Assembly (NCBI GenBank): GCA_900543025.1
Contig: UQPP01000009.1
Location: 1-60,307 of the forward strand
Source of the DNA: an uncultured Collinsella sp.
Lineage (GTDB): Bacteria > Actinomycetota > Coriobacteriia > Coriobacteriales > Coriobacteriaceae
DNA length: 60,307 bases
Direction of reading: 5' to 3'
This document shows positions 17,601 to 26,296 of the stretch, one piece after another. Numbering within the stretch: the first letter of the stretch is position 1; the number at the start of each line of letters is the position of its first letter. Under the pieces are notes generated by a model. That model was given only the letters and a program-made list of their open reading frames with translations, was not told the DNA's origin and searched no databases. A program made the translations under genes and the position numbers.

Positions 17601-17834
17601 GATACCGCCGCCGATGCCCATCAGCAGGGCGCCGGCAAACGCAAGAATACCGGTAACGGCAAATGCCAATCTACTGGGCGCCGGGGCATTGAACTCCTGA
17701 ACCTCGGGGTCAAAGCCGTGGTTGCGGAAGATCTGAGCGATATCCTCGGCAGCCAAGCGCTCTTCTTCGCTGCATGCCGGCGTAATGCCGGTGTTCTGCA
17801 GCAGGTGGTTAATATAGTTCTGGGTGTTCGCCAT
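14658..17834 (-). CDS. M28-like membrane peptidase with a long acidic disordered insert
   Basis: The 1058-residue protein begins with two membrane helices (about 57-96). A peptidase M28-like half follows, with the first metal ligands His138 and Asp140 in VVVVAHYDS, two more hydrophobic segments (about 165-205) and RHILPYTSGAVCNKSSVAAML. About 600 residues of Glu/Ala/Pro/Ser-rich, apparently unstructured sequence come next, and then the second half of the domain (HDIWFVATGASDCDG, FINLESVG, DDLPHNVNPTNI). By eye, the usual bridging Asp is Cys and the catalytic Glu-Glu pair is Ser-Asp, so activity is doubtful. The ATG at 17834 has GGAG seven bases upstream; a longer frame lacks this. Confidence 0.75.
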   Translation of the reverse strand: MANTQNYINHLLQNTGITPACSEEERLAAEDIAQIFRNHGFDPEVQEFNAPAPSRLAFAVTGILAFAGALLMGIGGGIGLVGTLLAIVGAVLYVLERTGHPVVSRLGKTGVSQNVIAYHKASGPLASPRNRPVVVVAHYDSPRAELLAREPYASYRALIAKLLPVATVAPAAVAILRILPLPGALKVLLWIVAILASLVALANAANIISNRHILPYTSGAVCNKSSVAAMLGVMDNVAPFQGEKEFPDDVPFDTYFGEQKRRAEEMARAAAEYAAAQQQNDYGNTIEYEEPTYAEDEFGQPIAPDAQTEPEQGEAFDEQIEGFEGASADETLIGAIVPEDQNQAVQAEEFNDEVPAAEPAEEPAAAEPEPKLYRNAAGNIRFGSDAIRALGMLPESCTLDYEEGEEPTFEPEPAPVVTADDESAAVTAAVAEPEAVSAIDPAAGLDILAPAAPAQDVADESDDDYVEQPRRVSYESDTDFSAEIPAATPHADIASAFSSIGASASSFFKGALAKGRKFVDDFEEKRAAAREAAEQEAIAQQQATEAARERAAQEFEQNEAMQSGPVDAAEATTSFESQQPTSADVVEATTSFEAQQHVDSTMSFDAAQFDFTITFEKQGTAIAEPLPVSDEQGDTADDDEPIDAAEIQDAAEDESVEANSDEEQYAAADQGDSTEVEQEEVPAVSETPETDESRPYSTQIFTMPTPSGSGATVANVAPTQDETVDSLMAQISSQASPRPQMNVPDPASAPSPAPSSSPLASVPDPSLPSMKQANVASRTSLFDLPDPSAQVNDPFATAQGPEPTSAPVAPSMPVASGAQPIETISAPAPAAPKSRKRGLGGLFGRKKKNEQDSMSDWLGVEDDYDAKKSGRGIGSWDNFEDDNDGWKGGATSSDGASSEDMLSAVASMGDDELLGHDIWFVATGASDCDGAGMKAFLASHRDKLRGVFFINLESVGAGRLSVVTVEGEQQLLKGDRRIMNLVSKVCKSFHVDCGALEMPYAKTDAYAALEASRRALTIAGVDGTRLACARTEDDLPHNVNPTNIATVSEVVTEVIRRS

Positions 17835-18032
17835 GTGCGCTCCACATCCATAATCCGACAAATAGGCCCAATGCATGCACATTAGAACCGTATATAGTCG
17901 AAAGTATACCCCGAGCGAGCGCAAACGACCGAATTCGGGCCATCTTAACGCCTCGAGCGGACAAGGATATAGCCTAATCTCCATATCGGACTAAAATCAT
18001 GGCAGCAAACCACCTTCTCATGCGAGGACTCT

Positions 18033-19055
18033 ATGACGGCAAGCGACACGACCGCGACAATTAAAAAGGGGAATTCGGAGCCCGGTTTCGATAAAACGGC
18101 TCAGCGCATCCTCAATCTTTTCTTTGTGATCAACAGCTCCCCCGAACCGCTGACGACCGAGCAGATCGTCTTGGATTCTGACCTGGGATATGGCTCGGGC
18201 AATATCGACTCGGATAAGCGCAAGTTTCGGCGCGATCGTGACAAACTGCTCGAGCGTGGCATCTTAATCAAGGAGGTTCGCCCCGCCGGCGCGCAGGAGA
18301 CCGAGGAAAGCTCGTGGACAATCGACCGCGAGCACACGTTTGCTGCAGGCGGCCTCATCACCGCAGACGACGCCGATATCCTGCTCAACGCCATCGACCA
18401 GACGCTAGCGGCCGGCTCTTCCACCTTTGCCGCGCCGCTTGCCGATATTCGCTCCAAAATTGCCTACCTCACCGGCATGTCGGCGGTGGACGAAGTACCG
18501 ATCCGCCGCTCTCCCACCGTCGATGCGGTATGGAGCGCCTTTGCCGAGCGATGCGCGCTGCGATTTTTATATCAGAACGGACGCGGCGAGCAGAAAGAAC
18601 GTACCGTCTGTGTCTACGGCATGTTCGAACGCGAGGGCGTGGCGTACTTCTGCGGCCTCGACAATGTCACCGACGACATCAGGACATTCCGCTGCGACCG
18701 TATCGTTCGCGCATGGCGTCCTTCGAAGGCCTACGCCATCCCTGCGGACTTCAATCTCAACGACTATCTGTTCTTTGAATTCGATTTCGCCGACCGACCG
18801 CCCGTTGCAGCCACGTTCTCGTTCGCCCCTCAGACGCAGATCGATATGATCAACGGCCTCACGCGCGGGCGAGGTGAGCTCACACACACCGATGCGGGAT
18901 GGATCTGGACCGTTGACGTGCGCGACCTTGAAGCCGCCGCCTCATTTTGCATGGCCCACGCCATGGACGGCATGAGGCCCGTGGCCCCCAAATCGCTCAA
19001 GCAGGCGTGGAACCACCTCATTGAAAGGACGGTGCACGAGTATGCCCGTGCGTAA
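18033..19055 (+). CDS. WYL-domain transcriptional regulator (first of a pair)
   Basis: The 340-residue protein has an N-terminal helix-turn-helix-like region (TAQRILNLFFVINSSPEPLTTEQI, then IDSDKRKFRRDRDKLLERGI). The central WYL domain (ALRFLYQNGRGEQKERTVCVYGMFEREGVAYFCG) is followed by a C-terminal extension (WCX-like). WYL proteins bind DNA and often sense single-stranded DNA or nucleotides. It overlaps the next gene by 14 bp, as in the pafB-pafC arrangement of actinobacteria; that name is not claimed here because proteasome genes are not seen. It diverges from the M28-like gene. Confidence 0.85.
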   Translation: MTASDTTATIKKGNSEPGFDKTAQRILNLFFVINSSPEPLTTEQIVLDSDLGYGSGNIDSDKRKFRRDRDKLLERGILIKEVRPAGAQETEESSWTIDREHTFAAGGLITADDADILLNAIDQTLAAGSSTFAAPLADIRSKIAYLTGMSAVDEVPIRRSPTVDAVWSAFAERCALRFLYQNGRGEQKERTVCVYGMFEREGVAYFCGLDNVTDDIRTFRCDRIVRAWRPSKAYAIPADFNLNDYLFFEFDFADRPPVAATFSFAPQTQIDMINGLTRGRGELTHTDAGWIWTVDVRDLEAAASFCMAHAMDGMRPVAPKSLKQAWNHLIERTVHEYARA

Positions 19056-19959
19056 ACTCACCAGCGAGCAGAGACTCTCGCGCGCCATCGACATCATGGA
19101 GGCCCTCTACGCCGCCGGCGAGAGCGGCATGACACGAACCGAAATTTGCGGCCGCTTTGACATCACGGGAGTATCGCTCGACGAGATTCTCGAGATCGTC
19201 TCGACGCTCGCGGACCGAGAATCGGGTGCGCGCATCATCTGCGAATGCCACGGCGAGCGTGTGGTTCTCACCGGTGACGCCGGACGTGTGCTACCGCTGC
19301 GCCTGAGTGCCGCCGAAGGCGCTGTGCTCAACCATGAACTTGAATCGTTGGGGATCGAGCCGCAGACGGCAGCTCGGATTCGACATGCCCTTCTACCCGA
19401 AGAGCTCGGCTATAACCAGCGCGTCTTTGACACCGTCAACCACGGGTCGCACTGGCAGCAGCTGAGCTGCGCCATTCAGGACGGCGTTCGTTGCCGCATC
19501 TTGTATCGCTCGATGGACGATGCACGGCCACGCGAGCGTCTGGTCGATCCCTTGCGCATTACGGCAAACGGCGACCAAACATACCTGATTGCCTGGGACA
19601 TCACAGTCGATGAGCAGCGCACCTATCGCATGGATAAAATCGAGGGACTCGCCTTGACGGAAGACTCCGTCGTGCCTCACGCACCGGGCGTCGCATCCCT
19701 CCGCGATTCCCTTGCCCGGACACAGCGTAGCGCAAAGCTCCTGATGCCATTCGATATGGCGGAGCATCTGGACTGGGCCGGCATCACCCTAATCGAGCGC
19801 AGCGGGGCAGACATGGCAACGGTAACCGTGCATTATGGCTCCGAGCGTTGGCTACTGAGCCAGGTAATCGCAGCGGGCGGAGCCATCCGCATCTTGGATG
19901 ACCCCGCCCTGTCAAAGCGTCTGTGCGATATGGCAAAGACCCTCGTCTGTCCGCTTTAG
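19042..19959 (+). CDS. WYL-domain transcriptional regulator (second of a pair)
   Basis: The 305-residue protein has an N-terminal winged helix (QRLSRAIDIMEALYAAGESGMTRTEICGRF) and a central WYL module (VRCRILYRSMDDARPRERLVDPLRI with QTYLIAWD and RTYRMDKIEGL). A C-terminal domain follows. The ATG at 19042 has AAGGA about ten bases upstream and makes a 14-bp overlap with the first WYL gene, so the pair is probably coupled and may act as a heteromer. Its stop overlaps the convergent dinG-like stop by four bases. Confidence 0.85.
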   Translation: MPVRKLTSEQRLSRAIDIMEALYAAGESGMTRTEICGRFDITGVSLDEILEIVSTLADRESGARIICECHGERVVLTGDAGRVLPLRLSAAEGAVLNHELESLGIEPQTAARIRHALLPEELGYNQRVFDTVNHGSHWQQLSCAIQDGVRCRILYRSMDDARPRERLVDPLRITANGDQTYLIAWDITVDEQRTYRMDKIEGLALTEDSVVPHAPGVASLRDSLARTQRSAKLLMPFDMAEHLDWAGITLIERSGADMATVTVHYGSERWLLSQVIAAGGAIRILDDPALSKRLCDMAKTLVCPL

Positions 19960-22850
19960 CGCCGCCGCTCGTGGCGTGCACGCCACAGTTGCAGATAGTG
20001 CCCGATCTGCGCCGATTCGATGCGCTGGTAGGAGCTCGTAGGCAGCGACGTTAAGAACTTCTTTCCGTAGCCCTTCGTCACCAGGCGCGGGTCGGCCAGA
20101 ATCAGCACGCCGCAATCGGTCGACGAGCGGATAAGGCGGCCGGCCGCCTGCTTGACCTCGAGCACCGCCTCGGGCAGCGAATAGCGCGCCCAAGCGCGGT
20201 CTTCGCGCAAGTTGCGCTCGCACGAGAGCGGGTCCGTGGGGCTCGAGAACGGCAGCTTGGGAATGATGACGCAGCGCAGCGTCTCGCCGCTGGCGTCGAA
20301 TCCCTCCCAGAAGGCCTTAAGCGCAAAAAGCGACGAGGTCGGCTCGTTGATAAACCGGTCGCGCAGGCGACGAGGAGATGAGTTGCGCTGCTGGCAGTTG
20401 AGTTCCAGACCCGCACGGGCCATCTTGGGCTCAACGCGGGTGTACAGGTCTTCCATGTCGCGCCGATTGGTGAACAGCGTGAGCACCGATCCGCCCATGG
20501 CAAGATGGGCGTCGACCAGCACGCGCTCGAGCGCCGTAAGATAGCTCTCACGATCGCGCGGATCGGGGATATCGCCCGCAACGACTACGGCCATGTTCGA
20601 ATCGAAGTCGTAGCTCGAATCCAAGTGCAGCGATGAGGATGCCGAAGCACCGATGCGATCGAGGCCGACCGCGTGGTTAAAGTGTTCAAAGCTTTTGGAC
20701 ACCGTCATGGTCGCCGAGGCAAAGATAGCCGTTTGAACCTCGGGCAGCCACTCGGTTGCCAAGGCCTCGCCAATGTCGATGCGCTCTGCGGTCATTGACT
20801 CTCCGCCGGCACGCAACCTGCGATTGAGCTGCAGCGAATACACGTAGTGTTCATCGGTGCCGTCGATGATGAGTTTGAGGTTCTCGGCCAGCTCGTGCAG
20901 GCGGCGCGAGATATCGCCCAGGTCGACAACAACCTCGGGCTTGTCGGCGGCGACGGCCTGCACCAGCGCGTCGACGCTCTTGTCAGCTTGTTCCAATGCA
21001 TCGATGGCAGCGTAGGCCGACGGTAAGAAATCATGCCAGTCGTCAGATTCGCGCAGCTCGGGGCCAATCCATAGATTGGCATTGTCATAACCCCCACGGG
21101 CACGGCGGCCGAGCTCGCGAACGCCATCGAACACGTCGGCGATTGCCATGCTCGCGCGCGCAACCGTCGACGTCGCCTTGGCAGTAAGGCCCAGATAGAG
21201 CGTAGAGCCCTCAGAGGTTGCCAAATCACGGGAGATCTGGCTTAGCGCACCGGTGCTCGAGCCACCCAGGCGCTCAAACAGAACGCGTGATTCGTCCGCC
21301 GACACCACGCGCGCCCACTGACGGCGCGCCTCGCGCTCGATAGAATGAGCCTCGTCGATTACCCAATGACGAATCGGAGGCAAAATCCTGCCCTCGGCCG
21401 CAACATTGCGGAACAGCAGGGAATGGTTGGTGACCACCACATCGGCATGCGCCGCACGACGGCGAGCGCCGTGGACCAAACATTTATCAGGGAAAAACGG
21501 GCAGAGGCGACGAGCACACTCGCGCGAGGCCGTTGTAAAGTCGGGGCGGTTGACGCTGCGCCACCGAATGCCGAGCGAGTCGAGGTCGCCATCGGCTGAT
21601 TGGCAGACGTACGCCATAATGACCGCGACCGCCGTGAGCGTGTCCGCCGGATCGCGCTTGGTGGTAATCTCGACCTGGCCGTGGCTCATGCGCTCGAGCT
21701 TGCGCAGGCACGGATAGTGGTCATACCCCTTGAGAGCGCAAAATGACAGACCACCTTCCAGTTGCTCGGCAAGTTTTGGAAGCTCATGGTACATGAGCTG
21801 GTCTGCAAGATTGTTCGATTTGGTCGCAATACCAACCGTGATGTTGTTACGGCGTGCTGCCTCGGCAAAAGGCACCAGATAGGCCATCGATTTGCCGACG
21901 CCTGTGCCCGCCTCAATTACACGATGAGTGCCCGTGACCAGCGCATCGCGGACCTCGAGCGCCATCGCGATCTGCTCATCACGCGGCTCGTAAGTGGGAT
22001 ACATGCGATTGACCAGGCCACCCGGCGCATAGTCTGCCTCAATCTCCTCACGACTCGGCATCTTGAGGACCGGTAGTTCGTCGGCGTCCACCCGATCGTC
22101 GGCGCGATCGGCCTTGAGAACGTCAGCACGAGCGGCGCTGAGAGAGAAGATAGAACCAGGGTTCTGCCCTGCCAAGAATGAGAAGATAGGACGATAGGAC
22201 CAAGGCACGTCCGGATGCATGTCGGCTAGGCGCGCCATGAGGCCCTGGGGCAAGTCGGTGAGTGCCACAAGCAACACGCGCCATACGCCACACAGGGCGT
22301 CGACGTCGGCATTGGCACGGTGTGATACCGAGTCACAGCCAAACAGATCGGCCATAAAAGACAGCTTGTGCGAGGCCAGGCGCGGTAGCGCGATGCGCGA
22401 CAGCGCCAGCGAATCGATCCAAATATCGCTCACGTTGACGCCGCCTTTGACCGACTCGATAAACGAGCGGTCGAACGTGGCGTTATGTGCAATCACCGGG
22501 CAACCACCGACAAAATCGGCGAGGGCGGCGACGGCCTCAACGGCCGACGGGGCATCTGCCACATCGGCATTTGTAATGCTCGTGAGCTCGGTAATCTCGG
22601 CAGGAATCAGCTGCTTGGGATGCACGAAGGTATCGAAGCGGTCGATAACCTCGCGGCCCGAAAGACGGGCCGCCGAGATCTCGATCAGCTCGTTGTCCTG
22701 CACCGAAAGACCCGTGGTCTCGGTATCGAGGACAATCACATCTTCCTCGATAAGGCCGAAGGACTGCGTTTTGGCGCGTTCGGCAAGCGTGGCATAGGAG
22801 TCGATGACAAACTGCGGCGTTCCTGACGAAACCGCGTCCTCGATTAGCAT
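19956..22850 (-). CDS. dinG: DinG-family helicase with N-terminal DnaQ-like exonuclease
   Basis: The 964-residue protein joins a DEDD-type exonuclease (Asp42 and Glu44 in VLDTETTGL, then PVIAHNATFDRSF and SHRANADVDAL) to an XPD-like superfamily 2 helicase. The helicase part has Walker A EAGTGVGKS, a DEAH-type box IDEAHSIER, four cysteines placed as for an iron-sulfur cluster (HYPCLRK, ECARRLC, PDKC) and a late motif AAGRLIRSSTDCGVL. It would act on structured or damaged DNA in repair. Firmicute DinG has the same fusion but usually lacks the cysteines. It overlaps ddl by seven bases and is probably in one operon with it. Confidence 0.9.
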   Translation of the reverse strand: MLIEDAVSSGTPQFVIDSYATLAERAKTQSFGLIEEDVIVLDTETTGLSVQDNELIEISAARLSGREVIDRFDTFVHPKQLIPAEITELTSITNADVADAPSAVEAVAALADFVGGCPVIAHNATFDRSFIESVKGGVNVSDIWIDSLALSRIALPRLASHKLSFMADLFGCDSVSHRANADVDALCGVWRVLLVALTDLPQGLMARLADMHPDVPWSYRPIFSFLAGQNPGSIFSLSAARADVLKADRADDRVDADELPVLKMPSREEIEADYAPGGLVNRMYPTYEPRDEQIAMALEVRDALVTGTHRVIEAGTGVGKSMAYLVPFAEAARRNNITVGIATKSNNLADQLMYHELPKLAEQLEGGLSFCALKGYDHYPCLRKLERMSHGQVEITTKRDPADTLTAVAVIMAYVCQSADGDLDSLGIRWRSVNRPDFTTASRECARRLCPFFPDKCLVHGARRRAAHADVVVTNHSLLFRNVAAEGRILPPIRHWVIDEAHSIEREARRQWARVVSADESRVLFERLGGSSTGALSQISRDLATSEGSTLYLGLTAKATSTVARASMAIADVFDGVRELGRRARGGYDNANLWIGPELRESDDWHDFLPSAYAAIDALEQADKSVDALVQAVAADKPEVVVDLGDISRRLHELAENLKLIIDGTDEHYVYSLQLNRRLRAGGESMTAERIDIGEALATEWLPEVQTAIFASATMTVSKSFEHFNHAVGLDRIGASASSSLHLDSSYDFDSNMAVVVAGDIPDPRDRESYLTALERVLVDAHLAMGGSVLTLFTNRRDMEDLYTRVEPKMARAGLELNCQQRNSSPRRLRDRFINEPTSSLFALKAFWEGFDASGETLRCVIIPKLPFSSPTDPLSCERNLREDRAWARYSLPEAVLEVKQAAGRLIRSSTDCGVLILADPRLVTKGYGKKFLTSLPTSSYQRIESAQIGHYLQLWRARHERRR

Positions 22851-23809
22851 GCAATGCCCGCTCGACGAAGACCCATACGGATCAGACTGTCGCAGACCTG
22901 CGGGAACGTCATGTCGTCGGTGTGGCGGATCTCATCCGGATACAGCGACGTATCGGTCATGCCGGGAATGGTATTGGTCTCGAGGATAACGGGGCCGTCC
23001 TCGCTCACGATAAAATCGCTGCGCGAGATGCCCAGGCAACCGAGCGCCTTGTGAGCGGCACAGGCAAGCTCCTGGGCACGAGCGTAGTTCTCGGGTGAAA
23101 TCTGCGCCGGAATGCGATGGATGTCCGTAGGGTCGACATATTTCACGTCCAGATCGTAGAACTCGCAGTCCTCGGGCTTGCGAATCTCGACAATCGGCAG
23201 AGCGCGCACGTCATCTTCGCCGTATACGCCGACGGTGATCTCGGTACCCTCGATGCACTTCTCGACCAGCACTTTGTCGCCGTACTCAAACGCCTTGGCG
23301 ATTGCCGCGGGCAGCTCGGAGGGCTCATGGACCAGGGAAATGCCATAGCTGGAACCGTTGACGGCCGGCTTCACAAAGCAGCGCTCGCCACAAACCTCGA
23401 CGATATGATCGATATCGATTTCATCGCCCACCTCGAGCGCAAGGCCGGGGGCAACGGGAATGCCCGCCTTGGCGTACAGGAGCTTAGAGACCTCCTTGTC
23501 GGCACCGCAGGCGCTGGCAAGCACGCCCGAGGCCGTGTAGGGGATACCCAGGGTCTCCATAGCGCCCTGCATGGCGCCATCCTCGCCGCCGACACCGTGC
23601 ATGGCGATAAACGCCACGTCAAAGCCGCCGGTCGCCATGGTTACCATAAAATCATCGGCAGCCGTGTCGAGCAACTCCACCGAAGTGTAGCCGGCCTCCT
23701 TCAAGGCAACCACGACGTTCTTTCCCGAATTGAGCGAGATCTCGCGCTCAGCGGAATGACCGCCCGCCAAGACCGCTACGTGCATGTTCTCTAGGCTTTT
23801 ACCCGGCAT
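22844..23809 (-). CDS. ddl: D-alanine--D-alanine ligase
   Basis: This ATP-grasp enzyme makes the D-Ala-D-Ala dipeptide of peptidoglycan precursors. The 321-residue protein shows GGHSAEREISLNSG, MHGVGGEDGAMQG, KPAVNGSSYGIS, the metal-binding ETNTIPGMTDTSLYP near the C-terminus, and a normal family length. The ATG follows GGAGGAG. The active-site motifs suggest a standard D-Ala rather than D-Lac ligase, which is an inference only. It is cotranscribed with the dinG-like gene by a seven-base overlap. Confidence 0.95.
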   Translation of the reverse strand: MPGKSLENMHVAVLAGGHSAEREISLNSGKNVVVALKEAGYTSVELLDTAADDFMVTMATGGFDVAFIAMHGVGGEDGAMQGAMETLGIPYTASGVLASACGADKEVSKLLYAKAGIPVAPGLALEVGDEIDIDHIVEVCGERCFVKPAVNGSSYGISLVHEPSELPAAIAKAFEYGDKVLVEKCIEGTEITVGVYGEDDVRALPIVEIRKPEDCEFYDLDVKYVDPTDIHRIPAQISPENYARAQELACAAHKALGCLGISRSDFIVSEDGPVILETNTIPGMTDTSLYPDEIRHTDDMTFPQVCDSLIRMGLRRAGIAC

Positions 23810-23894
23810 GGGCAGACTCCTCCTCTATAATTTCTGCAGCTGATACCATATTGTAGCGATACCCTCTACGTTTCCCCAAAATCGAAAGGCTTCC

Positions 23895-24947
23895 ATGAAT
23901 CCCAGGACTAAATCTCAGGACATTCGCGACTTGAGCCAAAACGATATTCGCGACCTTGTGTCCGAACTTGGCCAGCCCGCCTTCCGCGCGAAGCAGCTCA
24001 TCGAATGGGTCTTTGAGAAGAACGTTTGTTCGTTTGACGATATGACCAACCTTCCCAAGGCTTTCCGCGAGCAGCTTAAAGAGGCTTTTGCCTTTGACAC
24101 GCCGACTGAACTCACCAAGCAGGTTTCCAAAGATGGCTCTCGCAAGTATCTGCTCGAGTACCACGACGGCGTTTCCGTCGAGACCGTCGGCATGCCCCGT
24201 CGTAACAAGCTTTCCGTCTGCGTTTCCACCCAGGCAGGCTGTGGCATGGGCTGTGCCTTTTGCGCTACCGGTCTCAACGGCCTCAAGCGCTCTCTGACCG
24301 CTCAAGAGATCGTCGACCAGGTACTTCATGTATCCAACGACTTTGGCGAGCGCGCCACGAGCGTTGTCTTCATGGGCCAGGGCGAGCCGTTTGCCAACTA
24401 CGACGAGGTTCTCAAGGCGCTGCGAATCCTCAACGACCCCGATGGCATCGGTATCGGCGCTCGTCACCTCACCGTCTCTACCAGCGGCGTTATTCCCGGT
24501 ATTCGCAAATTTGCCGACATCCCCGAGCAGTTCACGCTTGCCGTTTCCCTGCATTCCGCCATCCAGTCGACGCGCAATAAGCTCATGCCCGGTGTTAAGA
24601 AGTACACGCTGCTTCGCCTTCACGAAGCGCTTCAGCTCTACACCGAGAAGACCGGCCGCCGCCCGACCTATGAGTACGCCATGATCGAAGGCGTCAACGA
24701 TACGAATCCCGAAATGCAGGCGCTCTGCGACTTCTGCGAGGGAACGCTGTGCCACGTTAACCTCATTCAGCTTAACGACATCGAGGGTAGCCCGCTCAAG
24801 CCGTCGCCGATTCATAAGGTTGAGGATCTTCAGCGTCGTCTTGAGTCCCGTGGCATCGAGACCACGATTCGTAACTCCCGTGGTAACGATATTGACGCCG
24901 CTTGCGGACAGCTGAAGCAGCGCTTCAAAGTTCAGAAGAACGCATAG
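23895..24947 (+). CDS. rlmN: 23S rRNA (A2503-C2)/tRNA (A37-C2) methyltransferase
   Basis: This radical SAM enzyme methylates A2503 of 23S rRNA and A37 of some tRNAs. The 350-residue protein has the CxxxCxxC cluster (Cys116, Cys120, Cys123 in GCGMGCAFCATG), VFMGQGEP, LAVSLHS, and a C-terminal catalytic Cys337 in AACGQL. The N-terminal accessory domain (QPAFRAKQLIEWVF) is present. It is a lone plus-strand gene on the left arm, against replication direction. Its codons end in T more often than those of the adjoining ddl gene. Confidence 0.95.
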   Translation: MNPRTKSQDIRDLSQNDIRDLVSELGQPAFRAKQLIEWVFEKNVCSFDDMTNLPKAFREQLKEAFAFDTPTELTKQVSKDGSRKYLLEYHDGVSVETVGMPRRNKLSVCVSTQAGCGMGCAFCATGLNGLKRSLTAQEIVDQVLHVSNDFGERATSVVFMGQGEPFANYDEVLKALRILNDPDGIGIGARHLTVSTSGVIPGIRKFADIPEQFTLAVSLHSAIQSTRNKLMPGVKKYTLLRLHEALQLYTEKTGRRPTYEYAMIEGVNDTNPEMQALCDFCEGTLCHVNLIQLNDIEGSPLKPSPIHKVEDLQRRLESRGIETTIRNSRGNDIDAACGQLKQRFKVQKNA

Positions 24948-24965
24948 GGGAGTCGCATCCCAAAA

Positions 24966-24981
24966 CGTTTCATGTGAAACA
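24966..24981. other. parS-like site downstream of rlmN
   Basis: CGTTTCATGTGAAACA differs from the perfect parS consensus TGTTTCACGTGAAACA at two positions. It lies 18 bp after the rlmN stop codon and 2.1 kb from the main parS cluster. Confidence 0.5.
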
Positions 24982-24985
24982 TCGA

Positions 24986-25024
24986 ACGACCCCGGTTACA
25001 GAATATGCAACCGGGGTCGTTTCA
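24986..25024 (+). terminator. Terminator of rlmN
   Basis: A 12-bp perfect stem ACGACCCCGGTT/AACCGGGGTCGT is followed by TTCATTT on the plus strand. Confidence 0.8.
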
Positions 25025-25082
25025 TTTATTGACCTTAATTTTGAATCAGCTGCTACCTGTCCCATTTTTTACGGCCAAAATA

Positions 25083-25118
25083 AGGGGTCCTTGTCTCATG
25101 AATCAGACAAGAACCCCT
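25083..25118. terminator. Terminator of the parAB operon (possibly bidirectional)
   Basis: A 14-bp stem AGGGGTCCTTGTCT/AGACAAGAACCCCT with one mismatch. On the minus strand it is followed by TATTTT, so it best serves the parA-parB-membrane protein operon. Confidence 0.75.
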
Positions 25119-25146
25119 CAAAATACGCTGAGTAATTGTTAGGTAC

Positions 25147-25401
25147 CTAATAGCCTACATTTTCCCATTGGTTGCTGACCCAACCTTGATTAATCTTGGG
25201 ATTCTTCGTTACCTGAGCAGTACGCATGGCAACATCTTCCGTCATAACATCCATTTTCTTTTTGGAAGTATCGACGATATCTTGCGCGCCACGAAGCAAA
25301 CGACCTCGAAGTTCATCGTCTGTCGCGATCTTATAGCCAGCAAAGGCACCAGCCGCGACAGTCGTCACCAATGCAATCGCTGTTAAAATCTTATTCCTCA
25401 T
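25147..25401 (-). CDS. Small membrane-anchored protein (YtxH-like)
   Basis: The product has 84 residues from the ATG at 25401. An N-terminal signal anchor (ILTAIALVTTVAAGAFAGYKIA) is followed by a soluble helical part (LLRGAQDIVDTSKKKMDVMTEDV), which recalls the YtxH family of small membrane proteins. The ATG is preceded by GGAGG six bases upstream and overlaps the end of parB by 11 bp, so it is coupled to the parAB operon. Function unknown. Confidence 0.65.
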   Translation of the reverse strand: MRNKILTAIALVTTVAAGAFAGYKIATDDELRGRLLRGAQDIVDTSKKKMDVMTEDVAMRTAQVTKNPKINQGWVSNQWENVGY

Positions 25402-26296
25402 CTTGGCCTCCTTGATCAAACTGAATCATTTCGCCAAGAATACGAGAGAGCTCTTCCTCGTCTTTAAACTCAATCTCAATCTTATTCTTTCCACGCGAGC
25501 TCTTCACACGCACGTTGGTATTAAATACCTGACGAAGCACACGGGCAGCCTTTTTAAAGGACTGAGGCGTTGCAGGCCTTGGCGTCTTAGGTGTCTCTCC
25601 GGCAGAAAACAACGGAGCAAGATTTTCTGTCGCTCTTACGGAAAGGCCCTCTATAACAACTTTCTCTGCAAGTCGAATACGCGCGTCCTCATAGGGAACT
25701 GCAAGAATCGCACGTGCATGACCAGCGGTAAGTTTGCCCTCAAAAATCATCTTCTGAACTACTTCGGGAAGATCGAGAAGACGCAGCGAGTTTGTAATTG
25801 CAGAGCGTGACTTGCTTACTGCCTTCGACAATGCCTCCTGGGTCATCCCGCTGGCATCAATGAGTTGGCGATAGCCCTTAGCCTCTTCGACGGGATTCAG
25901 ATCAGAACGCTGAAGGTTTTCGATAAGAGCAAGAGCCAGCATCTCTTCATCATTTACCTCTTTAATGATGACTGGCAATTCTTCAAGGCCAGCAAGCTTT
26001 GACGCCTGGTAACGACGCTCACCAGCGATGATCTCATAGCCGTTTCCATGCTTGCGAACCAAAAGCGGCTGCAAAACTCCATGTTCTTGGATTGACTCGC
26101 TCAACTCGCGAAGTTCAGTTTCGTTAAAGTGAATTCGCGGCTGATTAGGGTTGGGAACGATATCCTCAATAGGTAGTTTTGTTTCAGATGCGGCATTTGA
26201 AGCCGATGCAGCCGAACCGCCGGTCTCATACTCGGCCTCTGAGACCAAAGCATTGAGTCCACGTCCCAATCCGCCACGTTTCTTTACACTAGGCAC
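25391..26296 (-). CDS. parB: Chromosome-partitioning protein ParB
   Basis: The 301-residue CTPase/DNA-binding protein loads at parS and spreads to organise the origin region. The N-terminal domain shows LPIEDIVPNPNQPR, ELSESIQEHGVLQPLLVR and the GERRYQASKLAG box. The central helix-turn-helix (GMTQEALSKAVSKSRSAITNSLRLLDLP) reads parS, and a C-terminal dimerisation segment ends the protein. It starts with GTG after GAGGTGAT and overlaps parA by eight bases. Three perfect parS sites lie just upstream of parA. Confidence 0.96.
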   Translation of the reverse strand: MPSVKKRGGLGRGLNALVSEAEYETGGSAASASNAASETKLPIEDIVPNPNQPRIHFNETELRELSESIQEHGVLQPLLVRKHGNGYEIIAGERRYQASKLAGLEELPVIIKEVNDEEMLALALIENLQRSDLNPVEEAKGYRQLIDASGMTQEALSKAVSKSRSAITNSLRLLDLPEVVQKMIFEGKLTAGHARAILAVPYEDARIRLAEKVVIEGLSVRATENLAPLFSAGETPKTPRPATPQSFKKAARVLRQVFNTNVRVKSSRGKNKIEIEFKDEEELSRILGEMIQFDQGGQDEE

